Below, in pieces: positions 44,045-56,660 of a stretch of DNA of 64,000 nt. Source of the stretch: Crotalaria pallida (Eukaryota > Streptophyta > Magnoliopsida > Fabales > Fabaceae). Positions within the stretch are counted from its first letter, which is position 1; the number at the start of each line of letters is the position of its first letter. The stretch spans positions 39,240,501 to 39,304,500 of the forward strand of contig CM075652.1 of assembly GCA_037953625.1 (NCBI GenBank), given 5' to 3'. Made by a program: the position numbers and the translations under genes. The notes beneath the pieces were generated by a model. That model saw nothing but the letters and a program-made list of their open reading frames with translations, had not been told where the DNA came from and made no database searches.

Positions 44045-45338
44045 TGATTTGGGTCTAATATATAATGTTTTGAGCATGATTTAGACTCCCTTTTACTATG
44101 TATTTGGCTTGTTTCTCTTGTAAACTTCGGACTTTTTGTATAGTTTTAGGATTTTGTTATTAGTTTAGAATCCCTTGAACCTTTTGATCCGTTTTGGGTA
44201 TGTTTCAGATACTTTTGGAGCTTAATTGAGAAAAATAATTATGGAGATGAAAAGAGGACAAAAGGACCTTGAAAATGGCGCAAGAACGGAGCGAAACGGA
44301 GTCGGAGCAGAGCTGGCACGCCCAGGAGCGCAGCCCCCGTTGTCCACCAGCATCTGCACCTGGTGCGTCCAGGCGTGGAGCCTGGGGCACCCACGCGCGC
44401 GTACCCCATCCAGGCCCAGTTGGGCCAACTTCTGATGCGTTTTTGAGGGATTTTCTTAGGTTTTGTAATTATATATTTATTCTAGGATTAGAATTAGGTT
44501 CAGAAGCTTTTAGAGAGGGAGATTACATGATTTTTGAAAGCTTTTGAGGAGAAGAAGATCGAAGATTGGAAGATTGAAGATCTCTTCGCGGTAATCCTAA
44601 TTGTCTATGATTATGGATTACTCTTCTACTGTTTCTGTTCTTATTTTCTCAATGTGTAACTAAAACCCTCGTGTTAGGAATTGGTGAATTTGTATGGATT
44701 AGTTTATTGATTTCATGAATTGATGTTTTTCCGTTTCTAAATCAAGTGTTTGATTGTATTTTCAATGTTATGCATGGAAGTAGCTAATCTATGTTTTGGA
44801 TCTCTAATTCTTCAATTGGGAGATTGGGAATTAGAATAGGCCTTCAATCAAACAATATAATTACTCAACTTGTAGGGATACTTTTGGGGATTATATAACT
44901 TGTTATAAATTCCACTGTTCTTAATTAATGGTTATTCAATGGTTTAATCACTTAAGGGAATAAGGGTTATCAAATTGAATAATAAACAGTAATTGCACAA
45001 TAGGGATATACTAATTACTACCTTAGGAATTTGTTCTTGATTTAGGGAAAAACAGAGATTCATGATAAATAAATAAGGCCTACAATGAAACCACTTTCCT
45101 TGCTCGTTTTCTTAAATTGCTCAAAACTTCTATTTAATTTATGTTTTTAATTTATTTTCTGTTTTGTTTTTATTTTATTTCAATTCAATCTTAAGTAATT
45201 AATTAGAAACCTATAGATTTCGATTTTAACTACTCTTTGGTGAGAATTAATTGAACAATTTGCAATCCCTGAGGGACGATAACTGGTCTTACTGACTGTA
45301 TTACTTGTCGATCCGGTATACTTGCTGGTGTCCCAACA
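44045..45338 (+). repeat. 3' LTR of the plus-strand Athila-like element (1294 bp)
   Basis: It starts TGATTTGGGTCTAATATATA and ends GTGTCCCAACA. The GC-rich cassette (GCCCAGG, GGCGTGG, CACGCGCGCG) at about 44310-44420 is longer than in the 5' LTR. Confidence 0.88.
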
Positions 45339-45484
45339 TCCTCACTCTGGAATTTTCTTCTCTGTCAGAAGGTCTTTCATGAACCTTGCATAGGATGGCA
45401 TTTGTTCAAGAGCCTCCGCAAATGGAATATTGATTTGGAGTCTCTTGAACACTTCCATGAACCAAGCAAATTGCTTCTGAGTCT
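45339..45484 (-). pseudogene. Athila-type gag-protease fragment, part 2 of the split host element
   Basis: On the minus strand it reads FAWFMEVFKRLQINIPFAE, then ALEQMPSYARFMKDLL, the linker block before the protease. It joins 51485-51919 upstream and 24200-24483 downstream. Confidence 0.82.
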
Positions 45485-45883
45485 TGTAACAACCCGATTT
45501 TCGAAAACCAGAATTTATTGACTTTCATTTATTAATGTTGCAAAAATGAGGCTAAATTTTTGGAAATTTTTTTTTTGTAAAACATTGTTGAAGGGATTGA
45601 AACATTCTTGAAAAGTTATTAATATCCTTCAACCTTCTTTTTCGAAAACCGAGTTGTTACTTGAAACCACAACTCGCTTACCTTGTTTTCCAAAAACATT
45701 TTATTAAGAAAACCGTTTGATTTCAACTTAAGTAACTTCATTCATTTCGTCAAAAGATCTTAGACTTGTTTCATAAAAGTGTCCATACATTACACAAAAG
45801 TCGGGCATGTGTCGATACAGTAATAGTTCACCACTTAGGTAATCCTGATCATAAAATACAGACAACAACTTAATCTAATTCTA

Positions 45884-46279
45884 CTACCGGCTCCCTCTTC
45901 CTCTCAAAGATGGTGGTTCCAACTTTCTCTTCTTCTTTGCTGGTGACTTTGTGCCGGAGGATGATGCGATCGCGTTCTTTGGCTCTCCTTCGGAACTGGG
46001 TTTAAGTTCCACTCCGAATAGCTTCACTGGATTCTCCTCCCCTTGATTCCGAGGCGGCGGTTCAGAGCTGTGACATATGTAGGATATACTCCCCAAACAT
46101 AAACTAGGTGTAGATCCACCCAACTTATGTTCCGGGTCTTCGATCACCAACTGAGCACATCCCGACCATGCCCATCCTCGACGTATAGCTTTCCATCCGC
46201 GTCCCTTATGAGGCCAAGTAACGATCTCCAAACGACGATCCATCTGCTCGTTGGGATACCAGCGACACCGATGTATCAA
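45884..46279 (-). CDS. Open frame of unknown function near the 3' end of solo LTR B
   Basis: It encodes 131 residues with a Trp-rich first half (WYPNEQ, WPHKGRGWKAIRRGWAW) and a basic end (SPAKKKRKLEPPSLRGRG) that looks like a nuclear localisation signal. It lies after the GCTTACTCTCTCC block that precedes splice acceptors in related LTRs, the same relative place as the frame in the Tekay-like LTR. It is not related to that frame by sequence that I can see. It could be chance. Confidence 0.3.
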   Translation of the reverse strand: MIHRCRWYPNEQMDRRLEIVTWPHKGRGWKAIRRGWAWSGCAQLVIEDPEHKLGGSTPSLCLGSISYICHSSEPPPRNQGEENPVKLFGVELKPSSEGEPKNAIASSSGTKSPAKKKRKLEPPSLRGRGSR

Positions 46280-46893
46280 CGAACAGGAGAGAGTAAGCTA
46301 TCCGGACGCGTAGCGTCGACAGTGTGGAATTACGGTAGGCAAGATAATAGGACACACTCACATAACACACAACATACACAAATAACAACAAGCAAACATA
46401 CTATCCTCATTATTCATGATTCATATTTATTTCACCTTATCATCATTTCCTTCATATTTCTCCTCTCTTGCTCCTCACCCCTTTCACAAATCTCAATATC
46501 TTTTCCACATCGTCCAGTCTCAATCTCTTATTCATTCCTTGCACTTATTGAACTCTTACTCTCATAAATATAATTAGTGTCTTATCGAGTTATAACCATC
46601 GATGATCGGGGGAGTTAAAGGATCATCGAGGTACGCGTTTCTTTCGTAGTTAGCACTCACATCTCAAGTTATCTCCTCGGCCAACCATCCACCTAGTCGG
46701 AAGCAAACAGGAGTACAGGACCTTTACCACGCGGGCACGACAGCTGTCTCACACATAAATGGTCCCTGACCAGGAGGCCCAGCCTCAATAATATCAATTT
46801 ATAATAATCATGGCACACTGCCTCGCAGTGGCAAAACACAATGCCCCGTTCCAGTCCCTCTCACTATTCTCGATTTGCAATCTAGGGGGCGAC

Positions 46894-46995
46894 AGTATTG
46901 TTATAGTGCGCGCGCAAAACTTACCACGGTATTAGACCCAGTCCCCACCACGTTAGTGCACCACTTATGGAGTTCGTTCTGCCTATAACAATACT
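46894..46995. repeat. 13-bp perfect inverted repeat in LTR B
   Basis: AGTATTGTTATAG (46894-46906) pairs with CTATAACAATACT (46983-46995) across 76 bp. It is flanked by GGGGGCGAC on the left and TTCTTGACGTTTCACCGTC on the right. Confidence 0.85.
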
Positions 46996-49900
46996 CTAGA
47001 CTTCTTGACGTTTCACCGTCATCGTCCTCCCCTAATGCAATCTCGTCCTAAGTATCCGCAGATACTTATCGTTCCTTCCTCTCCACTACTTCGGGTTAAC
47101 TCTCATATCTCACTACGTTCATTGTTAATGTCTTTTAAAATCTTTTATCTTTTTAGTTACCCTAATAATCGGCTCACCCTTCGTGCATCCCTTCAGTGAG
47201 TCCCGATCTCTAACTTTGCACAATTCTTTCTCATACCAAATCTCACATAGCTCAGAGCTGGGATCACATCAACAGATTCTCATTCCGTTTCTCAATCTTC
47301 CTTTTTACCATCCTTTTCAAAATATCCAACTCACCACTTTCCAAAGATACCACTTTTCAAACTTTCCGAAATACTAATTCCAAAGTTTTCACAAACTCTA
47401 CTTTCGTCACTCTTACCGAAAATACCCTCTCAAATAAATCTTCTCAAAATATCCTTTGATAAAACTTTTCAAAGGAAATCATTATAAAGCTCCCTTAAAA
47501 ACCTTATCTCTTAAGCCTCTTCAAGAATCCCATTTCGAAAACCTTTTCAAAAACTTCACTTCGCGAATCCATTTCATAAAACTCATTTCAAAAAGATTGT
47601 TCCATAAAATAAAAGAACCCTTTGGAAATATTGTTTCACAAAAATCCTATCTCAAAACCTTTTTCAAAAATTTGTTTCATAAACCCCTTTTCTGAAAATA
47701 TTTCTCTTCTCAACTCTTAATAAGAATTCCTTTTCAAAAACTCCTTTTTTCTAAAACTCTTTTTCAAAAACACCATTTTGCTGAGTGCTAGTGGAGGAGC
47801 AAGCTCAACTCAACACTAGTTCCCAGTCTAAAACCAAAACCCAGGGAGCCTAGCTCCGCTCAATTCACATCTCATGTTCCAACAAACAACATCACTCTCC
47901 CCAGCTCTGGCTCGTTCTCAAACATTCTCATTCATTCTTTTTCCCTAATCTTAATTCTTTATCTCTTTTCTCTTCCCCACTATTCTTTTCTCATCATATC
48001 TTTCAATCTTATTACTTTCACAACTCATTCTTTTCCTCTTCATTCCTTTATCCAGGACGTACAGACGCTCATCGGGGTATTACTTACTTTAATCAACAGT
48101 AACTAACATCATTAAACATGATTAAAGCAATAAACATAACATACTACCAATCACACAAACATCACACAACAATGGTGTGGTCATAGTCACCTTCGTATAA
48201 GTGGCCACACAATCAAACAATTGCCACTTATACTACTGACTCTTGACCACTAAGTTCCGATCTTTGAGATGATACGGAACGTCCTAATACATCACCTAAA
48301 TACCACGGTGTCTTAGGGAAGCTTCTCTCTCACCTGAGGTCCAGCAATGAAGTGTGTACCGTCTCCTCGTGTCCTTTTGCTGCCGGCTGCCCCAATCTCT
48401 TTTCTATATCATTCCTCATATTAAATAAAACATTTTACGTTATTAACTTATTCAAGAAAATCTTTGGTTTAATACTTGTCTTTTCTTTTGTTGAGAAAAC
48501 TTTTGAAAATATAATCAAAATCAACTATCACTTGAAAACTTGGTTTTAGATCACACGAAAACATTTTTAAACATAAAAAGCACGTCCAAGTAATTCTGGA
48601 CAGCAAAATAGTTTTACAAAATCACTTTAATAAAACTTCGAAAATAATGCAAAACATATTGTTTTTATTAAAACTAACACTTTGGACAGCCATGCACACA
48701 TCCAAACAATTCACACTACATACAGCCACAAACATCATTTAGGCATGTAAGTATTCACGGCCCTAACGAAATTAAATTTCAAACCAAACACATCGACATT
48801 TATTTTCCATGCACATTTTATCCATACAATTAGACTCCCTAAACCTAGTTAAATTACATAACCGAGTAAAAGCAAGGGAAATAAATCAAACATCACAATT
48901 CAAATCACATGAATCAATTTATTTTATTCTAGGCATTTGGATTCTATTTTCTTTTAACCCTAACTGAAAACACCTAGGCACATACGGTTACACGTATTCC
49001 TTCAAACACACACTCACATATATATGCAACACTCTTCTAATATTAACTTAATTTGGTTATTTCCTTTATCTTTAAATAAAGAACCGATTAGAAATGCATG
49101 ATCACAACACAACTTTAAAACAATTTATTTTAATATGCTTTCACAAAACATACTTATTTCTTTTGTCTTTTCATTGAAAAAGAGTCTAGCCCACCAATCC
49201 TAGCTAGGCCGAATCATCATCATAACAAATCAATACTTTAAATTTTCAATTACTCATCATGCATGCATCTAAATCATGGATCAATGCAAGGATCAAAAAC
49301 TTGTTTTCTTGTTTTCTTTATAAAAACCGTGAGCTTCACTCCAATTTTGGCAAACAAACATTTAATTCATTAGCACAATAAAATCAAGAATCATGTCATG
49401 GTCTTTATCTTCTAAGACAAACACATGCATGCACCTATAAATTTCTAGGTGAGATAGTTTTCAACATGCATGTAAGAAAAACATGATTTCCTACACTCCC
49501 TAGTCTTGACCGAATGATGTCATGCAAGGAAACAAAGTCTTATAATTTCATTTCTACATGCAACATCTAAATTCATGGATCATATCATGAAAACTTAGAA
49601 GTATCATTCATTTTTCAACTATGAACCGAATCATCATCATCACACACACACAAACCTTGATTCAACTTCTTTTCATAAAAAAAATTATTTTTAACAAGCT
49701 TGTTAAGCTTGTTTTCTTATGAAAACCGTGGCTTACATGCATATGAGAAATCAAGACTTTTCATTCAAATAAGACACACAAAATTCAAGCTTCATGTTTC
49801 CCAAAATCAATCATAGATCAAGACATGCAAAATAAAATTAAAGCAAAGACATAAACTTAAACTCAAATCTTCAAGCAAACCGTGAGAAATAAGCTTAGAA

Positions 49901-51489
49901 AATAACATAAAAATAGCATGAAATCACTTAGATCAAATTAAAACATCAAGACCTAAAATTTCTACTCATGACCGAATCACTTAGCTTTAGATTTGATGAT
50001 TTATGAATTCATTAATTCACAAAAGTCCAAGATCAAAACATAAAGAGAACATGCAAGAAGAATAAGGATTACAAGGCCACAAAATCATCATGCATGTGGA
50101 AATCAAAGTAATTCATGGACTCTAAACACAACCTCAACAATAACCGTGATGAAGAACATTTACAAGCAAGAGATCAAAACTTTTTCACATCAACATTCAA
50201 GATCAAAGCATAAAAATAACATGCATGACCTTTTAAACCTCAAGATCATCCACAATTAATTACATGCATCACAAAATTTAATCAAAGTCCAAAATAAATT
50301 CTTTACAACACAAAACCATTCAATCAAAACTCTTTCTACCTTAAATCCTAACTTAGGTCTTCTACTCTCTTCTTCTTCTCTCCTTGGTTTGCCTTGGTCT
50401 CTTTCTTCCTTCTAGGGTTGATGGGGTTTTTCTTCTTGGTCGAAGAAGAAGAAGATGTTTGAGAAGAAATTAGAGGAGTTTAAGTGAAGGACTTTTGGGG
50501 TTGTTACTCTTTTTCTCTCTTCTCCTCCTCACGGTTTCACTCCCTCTCTCTCTCTAAATCTAAGAGCTTGATGATGCTCTTGGGCTAGGTGTGTTTGTGT
50601 TGGTGGGGAAGTGAAGAAATGAAGCCTAGCCAACACTCCTTACACGGTTTTAAGATCAAGGGCAAAGGTGTGGAAATTTCCCTTCATAGCCTCGGTCTTA
50701 AGGTGTGGGGGAGGGACAATTCGGTCCAACCACAAAATTGCATGGAGGAGGTCTTGTCATGGGAGGTAAGGGTGGAAAAAGTCTTCACTAGGGGCATGAC
50801 TCATCTTTCCTACTCTCCACCTAGTGTCATGACTCACACTTCCCACTTCTCCTCTTATTTTCTATTCAAATTTCATTTTCTTAAGGCTTTAGGAAATTAC
50901 TTCATTTGGTCTTCTAGTCCTATGTTGGCCGAAACACCCACTCACATACACACACATACATATAAAATTTCATCAACACATAACATGCACTCATGCATAC
51001 ACTTAACACACACATTCATATACAATTCATTTTCATGTTGATCACATGGCATGGTTTCATGAAATAAGGCATACCTATTCATCATACACCCATGCACGTA
51101 TTGCTCATATAAATATACATGCACATGCATTTACACATTCATTTTATTTCTTTTTCCAATAATTAAATTTTTTTCATGTATTCCTAGTATTCCTATATAT
51201 GGCAAGACCGTATATACACACACCTAGAAAACAATTCTAATTCATCACAAAGGGACTCACACCAAGGTCACAAATATTTTTACAAAAATACCAAGCATAT
51301 AAACTTTTCAAAAAAACTAAATTTCTAAATTATTTTAGGAAATCATTTCCTTATCAATCACCCATCATCTTGAAAATATAAATGTTAAGAAAATCATTTA
51401 AGAAAATATTCTTTCAAAACTCTTTTCTCAAAATAAATTTCTTTAGTGTTTTAAATTAATATGAGGAATTTGTGGGGTGTTACAAGTCT

Positions 51490-51919
51490 CCTCCTTCTTT
51501 AACCTCCGAGGGAATGAAAACTTTAAGGCAACTTGTGGCTACTTCTCTTCTCCCTAAGTTGCAATTGTGTTCTCATTTTGTTGCACTTCAGGAATTGCCT
51601 CTTCAAATTTTTGCTCTTGCTCATTTGCTTTCTCAGTCACCTCTTCATCACTCTTTTTCCGTGGCTCTTCAAGAGACTTTCCACTTCGAAGAATGATGGC
51701 ATTACAATGCTCCTTGGGGTTGGGAATAGTATCACTAGGAAAAGACCTCAGTGGCCTATCTGATAGCTTCTAGAAATCTGGCCCATATAAACCTCCAAGT
51801 TACGAATACTCGCTCCTTGGTTCTTAAAGTTTGCCCGTGTCTCCTCCATGAAACTAGTTGTTGTTTGTGCTAGTTTCTCAATTGCTGCCTCCCAAGGTGC
51901 AGGTTGCTTCACTTGTGGC
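51490..51919 (-). pseudogene. Athila-type gag C-terminal fragment, part 1 of the split host element
   Basis: On the minus strand it reads WEAAIEKLAQTTTSFMEETR, then NFKNQGASIRNLEVYMGQI, KLSDRPLRSFPSDTIPNPKE and ILRSGKSLEEP, matching 20340-20560. Stops and shifts are present. It is cut at 51919 by the next LTR. Parts 2 and 3 are at 45339 and 24200. Confidence 0.82.
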
Positions 51920-53193
51920 TGTAACACCCCAATTTGGACATAGAATTTTTCATAAAAAATTGCGCCATTTTTTTTATAACCTTTCTAAAACATTTCCTTT
52001 TAATTTATTTTGAAAAGATTAACTTTAACCAATATACATTACTTAGCTTTGTTTACAAAATATCCGAGATGTTACTCTATTCCAAACTGAGAGATTACCA
52101 TTACACATTCCAAAACTCCTTTCCTTAAAATATTATTTCCTCTAAGGATTAATTGCGGAAAACATTTGATTACCGTTTAAAAATTCGACAAAAGACTTCA
52201 ATTGAGAAGTAAAAGAATTTATTCTTATAATCGAGCAATTACATCAATTCAATTGTTTTACAAAAAGGTTACGACCCCTAAGGTCATGACATTTGATACA
52301 ATAAAATACTGAATAAAAGTTCTATGCTAATACTAGAGATTAAATCAATCCTATCGGAGCAGACAGACTCAATCTAACTATTGAGGCCAAAGACAAAAAC
52401 TTCTCGTTGTCGCTGCTCTCCATTACTGATGCCGCATCTGGGTCGATCTCCCACTGATGATCAGCTCCAGATCAAAATCTCAACACATGCCATCCAAACA
52501 GCTTCACTTTAAAATAATCCCAATGCACTATCCACTATTTGAAACTTCCACACGACAATGACTTGATCTGCCATCTGTGGACATCATTCCCAATGTCCAC
52601 AGAAGAAGGGAAAGCAGAGAGAGTAAGCGATCCGAACGAATTAATCGTCGACGGCATGGACTTACTCTAAGGGATCACATTAAGATTCACACACATACAT
52701 ATACAATCATCAAATGGAATAAGCAAATAGTGGCCATTCGCAAAAGACCTCATGATCATAAATATCACCATCATCATTTCATAGCATCTCCTCATAATGT
52801 CATGTTATGTCAATACTAATTTCTCTTGCTTCATAAGGGATTTTCAATAAAAATATTAATAATCTTCTTCAATTTTCTTCTTTTAACTCAAACATAGTCG
52901 TCAATGATTTAGGGAGGGAAATCATTGAGGCAGGGGAATAAGTCAGCACACACGATACATCTCCTCCTCAATATCCTACCACGTCCTAGTTCGGAAAGCA
53001 GATGAGACGCACAGGAATCCTAACCACGCAAGCATCGATAGTCAAAGGGTACGCACCAGCTGAAACCACTACAAAGGGGCAGCAAAAGAAATAGTAAATG
53101 GACCACACTCAGTGGGTCAATAAATAAAAACGATGACCTCTAGCCTCGATTCGGATTCCTTCTCACCATCTCCGATTTGCTCAAGGGGGCGAC

Positions 53194-53288
53194 AGCTCTA
53201 TCCCTAGTTGATCGTGCAGTCCTTGTTACGGTCGAGGCCTATTAGGGACCTCGGACCATTGTAACGTTGTTCCGCCTAGGGAAGCGCT
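53194..53288. repeat. Inverted repeat at the position matching 46894-46995
   Basis: AGC plus TCCCTAG (53194-53207) pair with CTAGGGA plus GCT (53276-53288), with one bulge and a mismatch between. The outer flanks GGGGGCGAC and TTCTTGACATTTCACCGTC match those of the LTR B repeat, but the stem sequence is different. An inner stem GTTAC, GGTC, GAGG with CCTC, GACC, GTAAC is also present. Confidence 0.75.
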
Positions 53289-56200
53289 CAAGGCTTCTTG
53301 ACATTTCACCGTCCTTGCCTTCCCTTATCACAATCACCACTCGAAGAGTACAAACCTCCAAGTATTCGGTATCTTTTCTCTCCAATACTTCTCTCTCAAC
53401 GCAGGGTTCTTTTAGAAAAAGATTTGGCTTTATTAACCTATCATTGGTCGACCCATTCTAAGCCACGCTTCTAACAGGTCTCGACCACTAAAAGAAAACG
53501 AACAAACACCTCCCTACATACAGTGGAATCCACAAAGCTCGCAACCACGACACTTCATTCACGTGGCCAGCTACTTAAAATCAAGCACGTCCGAAGACAA
53601 TGCGATTGGGGATATACATCACAAGGTTATCTGTGCTACGTTACACCATCACTGTATACTATTACTTTAGACGATACTAGCAAAAATTACTTTTCAATCT
53701 TTATACTTTCAAGATAACAATTCTCTTTTCCAGAATCAATCGGATATTACATGATATTCAGCATAGTAATCATTTCATCAATTTTCTCCAGGGTACATCA
53801 TTATTCAAAGCAGATAAACAAAACTGCTCAGGATATAACATAATTTAAAGCAGATCAATATAATATTCATGAATTATAATACAGATAAATCATAAACAGG
53901 GAATCACACAAACAAGAGTTATTGTCTCAACGTCGTCCGACTATATACACACACAAACAATTGTCGTCACGTATATTGACAAATAACTATGGAGTTCTGA
54001 TCTTTGAGATGATCAAGAACATCCTAATGCTACCCAAAGTGCCATTGTATCTTAGGAAAGCTTCTCTCTCACCTGGATGTGAAGCTAGAGATTAATGATT
54101 CTGATTATCCGATTTTGCTTCACTTGAACCTTGGACACTTGATAAACATAATCCAAAGGACTAATCAACATATATTTAATTTAATAAATTAAACGAAATA
54201 ATTTTACTTTTCAAAAGTACTTAGAAAAATTTAAGAACACTACACAATATCAGTAACTTAAAACCTCTTTGAAAATCCAAAAACAGATTACTGTTTCAAT
54301 AGAACACTTTTTGTTTATAGCTTTATAAATCATGAAAACCTTTACAAATCACAAAATACTTTTTGAAAACTAAATCATAACACCTTAAAAATAAATCTCA
54401 GCTTTTCATTTACTTAAAAATCCATTTTCAAATACCTTATAACAACTACCATTTGTCGACAAATCATACAACAAGAGTTAAAATTGATTTTGATGCAACA
54501 CTTGAATCCATTTAAGCAGTAAATAAAAAATAAAACAAAACCACATTACAAGCACACATAATTCATATAGAACATAAACTCATGTACTCAAAACTCAAAA
54601 TAATTTCTAGAGTTGATGCATAATCTTATTACAAATTCTAAACAGTATATAAAATTACTTTTCAAGCAGCAGTACACATATATCATTCACCTAAACTCCT
54701 AACACATAAAATCACATATTTTGTCGCATTAGAACAATTTCTAAGATTGATGAAATCAAATTAAAAAAATTCTTGGACAGCATAAGCTCTCAATCTTAAA
54801 AATCACTTTTCTCTTAAACGATTAATCTAAAAATTATGCCACTTTTTTCCTATAGCTTAATTACAAGCACTATTATAAAAATAACATAAAGTTTGATTTA
54901 ATTAAATAATTTAAGCTTGTTGGACAGCCACATCAAAATAGGTTGCATTCATTCAAAAATCAATATTTTACAAGTTCTAATACTTATACCCAAAGGCTTA
55001 TAATCTGCAACTTAGAAATATACTTAACTTAGAAAAATAGTCACATTTTCTAAATCACATCAAATCTGGACAGCAACATTATTTTCCAGAAAATCATAAT
55101 TTTATTCACTTTAAAACTTTCATTTTCATACTATACATGATACAAACTACATATACACAAAAACACATCACAAATACACATAAAAATACACCTTAAATCA
55201 CACGCCCTTATTAAAATAAATTTTTTTTCAGAATTAAAATCAATTTCCAGAATTATTTGGCCACAGGGGCCACACAACCATCCTGCGCCGTTTACCTTTT
55301 ATTATTTGGCCACAGGGTCTCACAACCATCCTGCGTCGTTTTCCTTTTCCTTTTCCCATTTTCCTTTCATTAGTAACCTATTATTGTTTTCATGCAATCA
55401 TTCACCACAAGTACAAGCATCCCGATTCATCCCTTAATTTGTGATACCTATTTATTCACTATATCCTAGATTCATTTTCAAAGCCCAATCCCCACAAACA
55501 TTTCACACATATCCTCATTCAATCATAGTAACACAATTCATTTTCACGTAGTATTACAAACAAACTAGTGGGTCATTTCCTATATTCTTCTATTCTATTT
55601 ATTATCTTTATTTTCCTATAAATTTCTCCTTCGTTACCCATCATTTAACATTTCCATTCTTAACCTATTGACAATATCAACTATTCAATTAATTATTCTC
55701 ATAGCTAATCTCATCTTATCCCTTATGGGTTACAAACAAATTCAAACATTCAATGCACACAACATACACAATAATCTTCCTCCTACCAACCCTTAATCCT
55801 CTTCTATTATCCTCATCATTAACTTAACTCTTATTCTTAGTTACACTTCTTAGCTTTTGATACCCATTAGCTTTACACCTATCCTAGTTCCATTTCCAAT
55901 CCCAACCCCTCATACACATCATTACACATAACAAATATCATCATCCAATACCTATTCATAACATTCAATTTATTTTCATTTTTATTCATTTGCATCCCAA
56001 ACTTATTGGCAACATTAACTACCCTATTGTTTATCATCCCAACTAATCTTTTCTATTCCTAGCCATCACCATAAACAACCTAGAGATCATGTCCTAAATA
56101 GAGGTAACAAAACCCTCTTACCTCAACCTTGTAGAGAGAAAGCTCCAAGCTATGGAGGAGAGAGAAAGTGGTCCATGAAACAAAAGAGACATAGTTAGTT

Positions 56201-56520
56201 AAGGATGTGGTTAAAAATTCATCTAACATGAATGAGGAGAAGAGAAAAGCTTGAATCAAACTTAATTTGAGCTTGGAATGATGGAAATCAAAAATGGGCG
56301 TTGAACCCTAACTCTTGGACATGATTTTTGTGAGGGAAATTGAGAGATTGATGAAGGATTGGGTGTTTATGTGTGATGGGGATCAAGTATTCGATGATTA
56401 TTTGTTGGATTTTTAGGTGGATTTTTGGTGTTGAAGAATCTAGGGTTTGGAGGGGAAGAATTCGGTTTTGATCGAGAGGCAAGGAGTGGTGCGTGTTTTT
56501 GGTGCAGAGGGGCTACAACA

Positions 56521-56660
56521 CCAGTTTTAAACTGGTGCGCGCCAGGGCGTGCGGTCTGGCGCGCCTTAGCGCGCGGGGTACTGCTAGGCCAGGTGTGGGA
56601 TTTTGGGTGTGCCAGGCACGCGCCTGGGTGTGGGTGATGGCGCGCCTGGGCGTGGCCTGG
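56521..56660. repeat. GC-rich palindromic cassette, minus-strand LTR
   Basis: GGCGCGCC, CGCGCCTGGGCG and related motifs lie 355-495 bp from the LTR start at 57015. A separate 15-bp inverted pair, CCAGTTT and AAACTGG, lies at its edge (56521-56535). Confidence 0.8.

Larger units (their letters stand above)
24484..45338 (+). mobile_element. Athila-like gag-protease element, plus strand, split by a Tekay-like insertion
   Basis: LTRs lie at 24484-25567 and 44045-45338, with an Asp-tRNA primer site at 25574-25584 and a purine tract at 44031-44044. Gag begins at 25782, is interrupted at 26840 by a 14.55-kb element, and resumes at 41394. Without that insertion the element is about 6.3 kb and has gag and protease only. 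It is closely related to the minus-strand copy at 16563-23158. It inserted into the protease of another, minus-strand Athila copy. The left flank is TATCC and the right flank TCC, so the 5-bp duplication is only partly preserved. Confidence 0.88.
45485..51484 (-). mobile_element. Solo LTR B (6.0 kb)
   Basis: The ends are TGTAACAACCCG and GGGGTGTTACA, flanked by AGTCT on both sides (45480-45484, 51485-51489). It shows no primer site, purine tract, gag or pol, so it is a very long solo LTR or an LTR-like non-autonomous unit. By its U3-like CT-rich region (about 50500) and likeness to 51920-55250 it reads on the minus strand. Long AT-rich stretches from 47200 to 50340 hold diverged repeats with AAACCGTGAGC and GACCGAATCAT motifs and no gene. 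It carries a long-range inverted repeat (46894-46995) and a 131-codon open frame. Confidence 0.8.

Noticed and set aside
24479..45343. A perfect 5-bp target duplication for the plus-strand Athila-like element
   Set aside because: Left TATCC and right TCCTC share only TCC in register. A two-base loss is possible, but I do not claim a full duplication.
50589..51041. A 150-codon plus-strand frame in LTR B
   Set aside because: It has low-complexity His/Thr ends from CACACA runs, lies antisense to the LTR, and has no recognisable domain.
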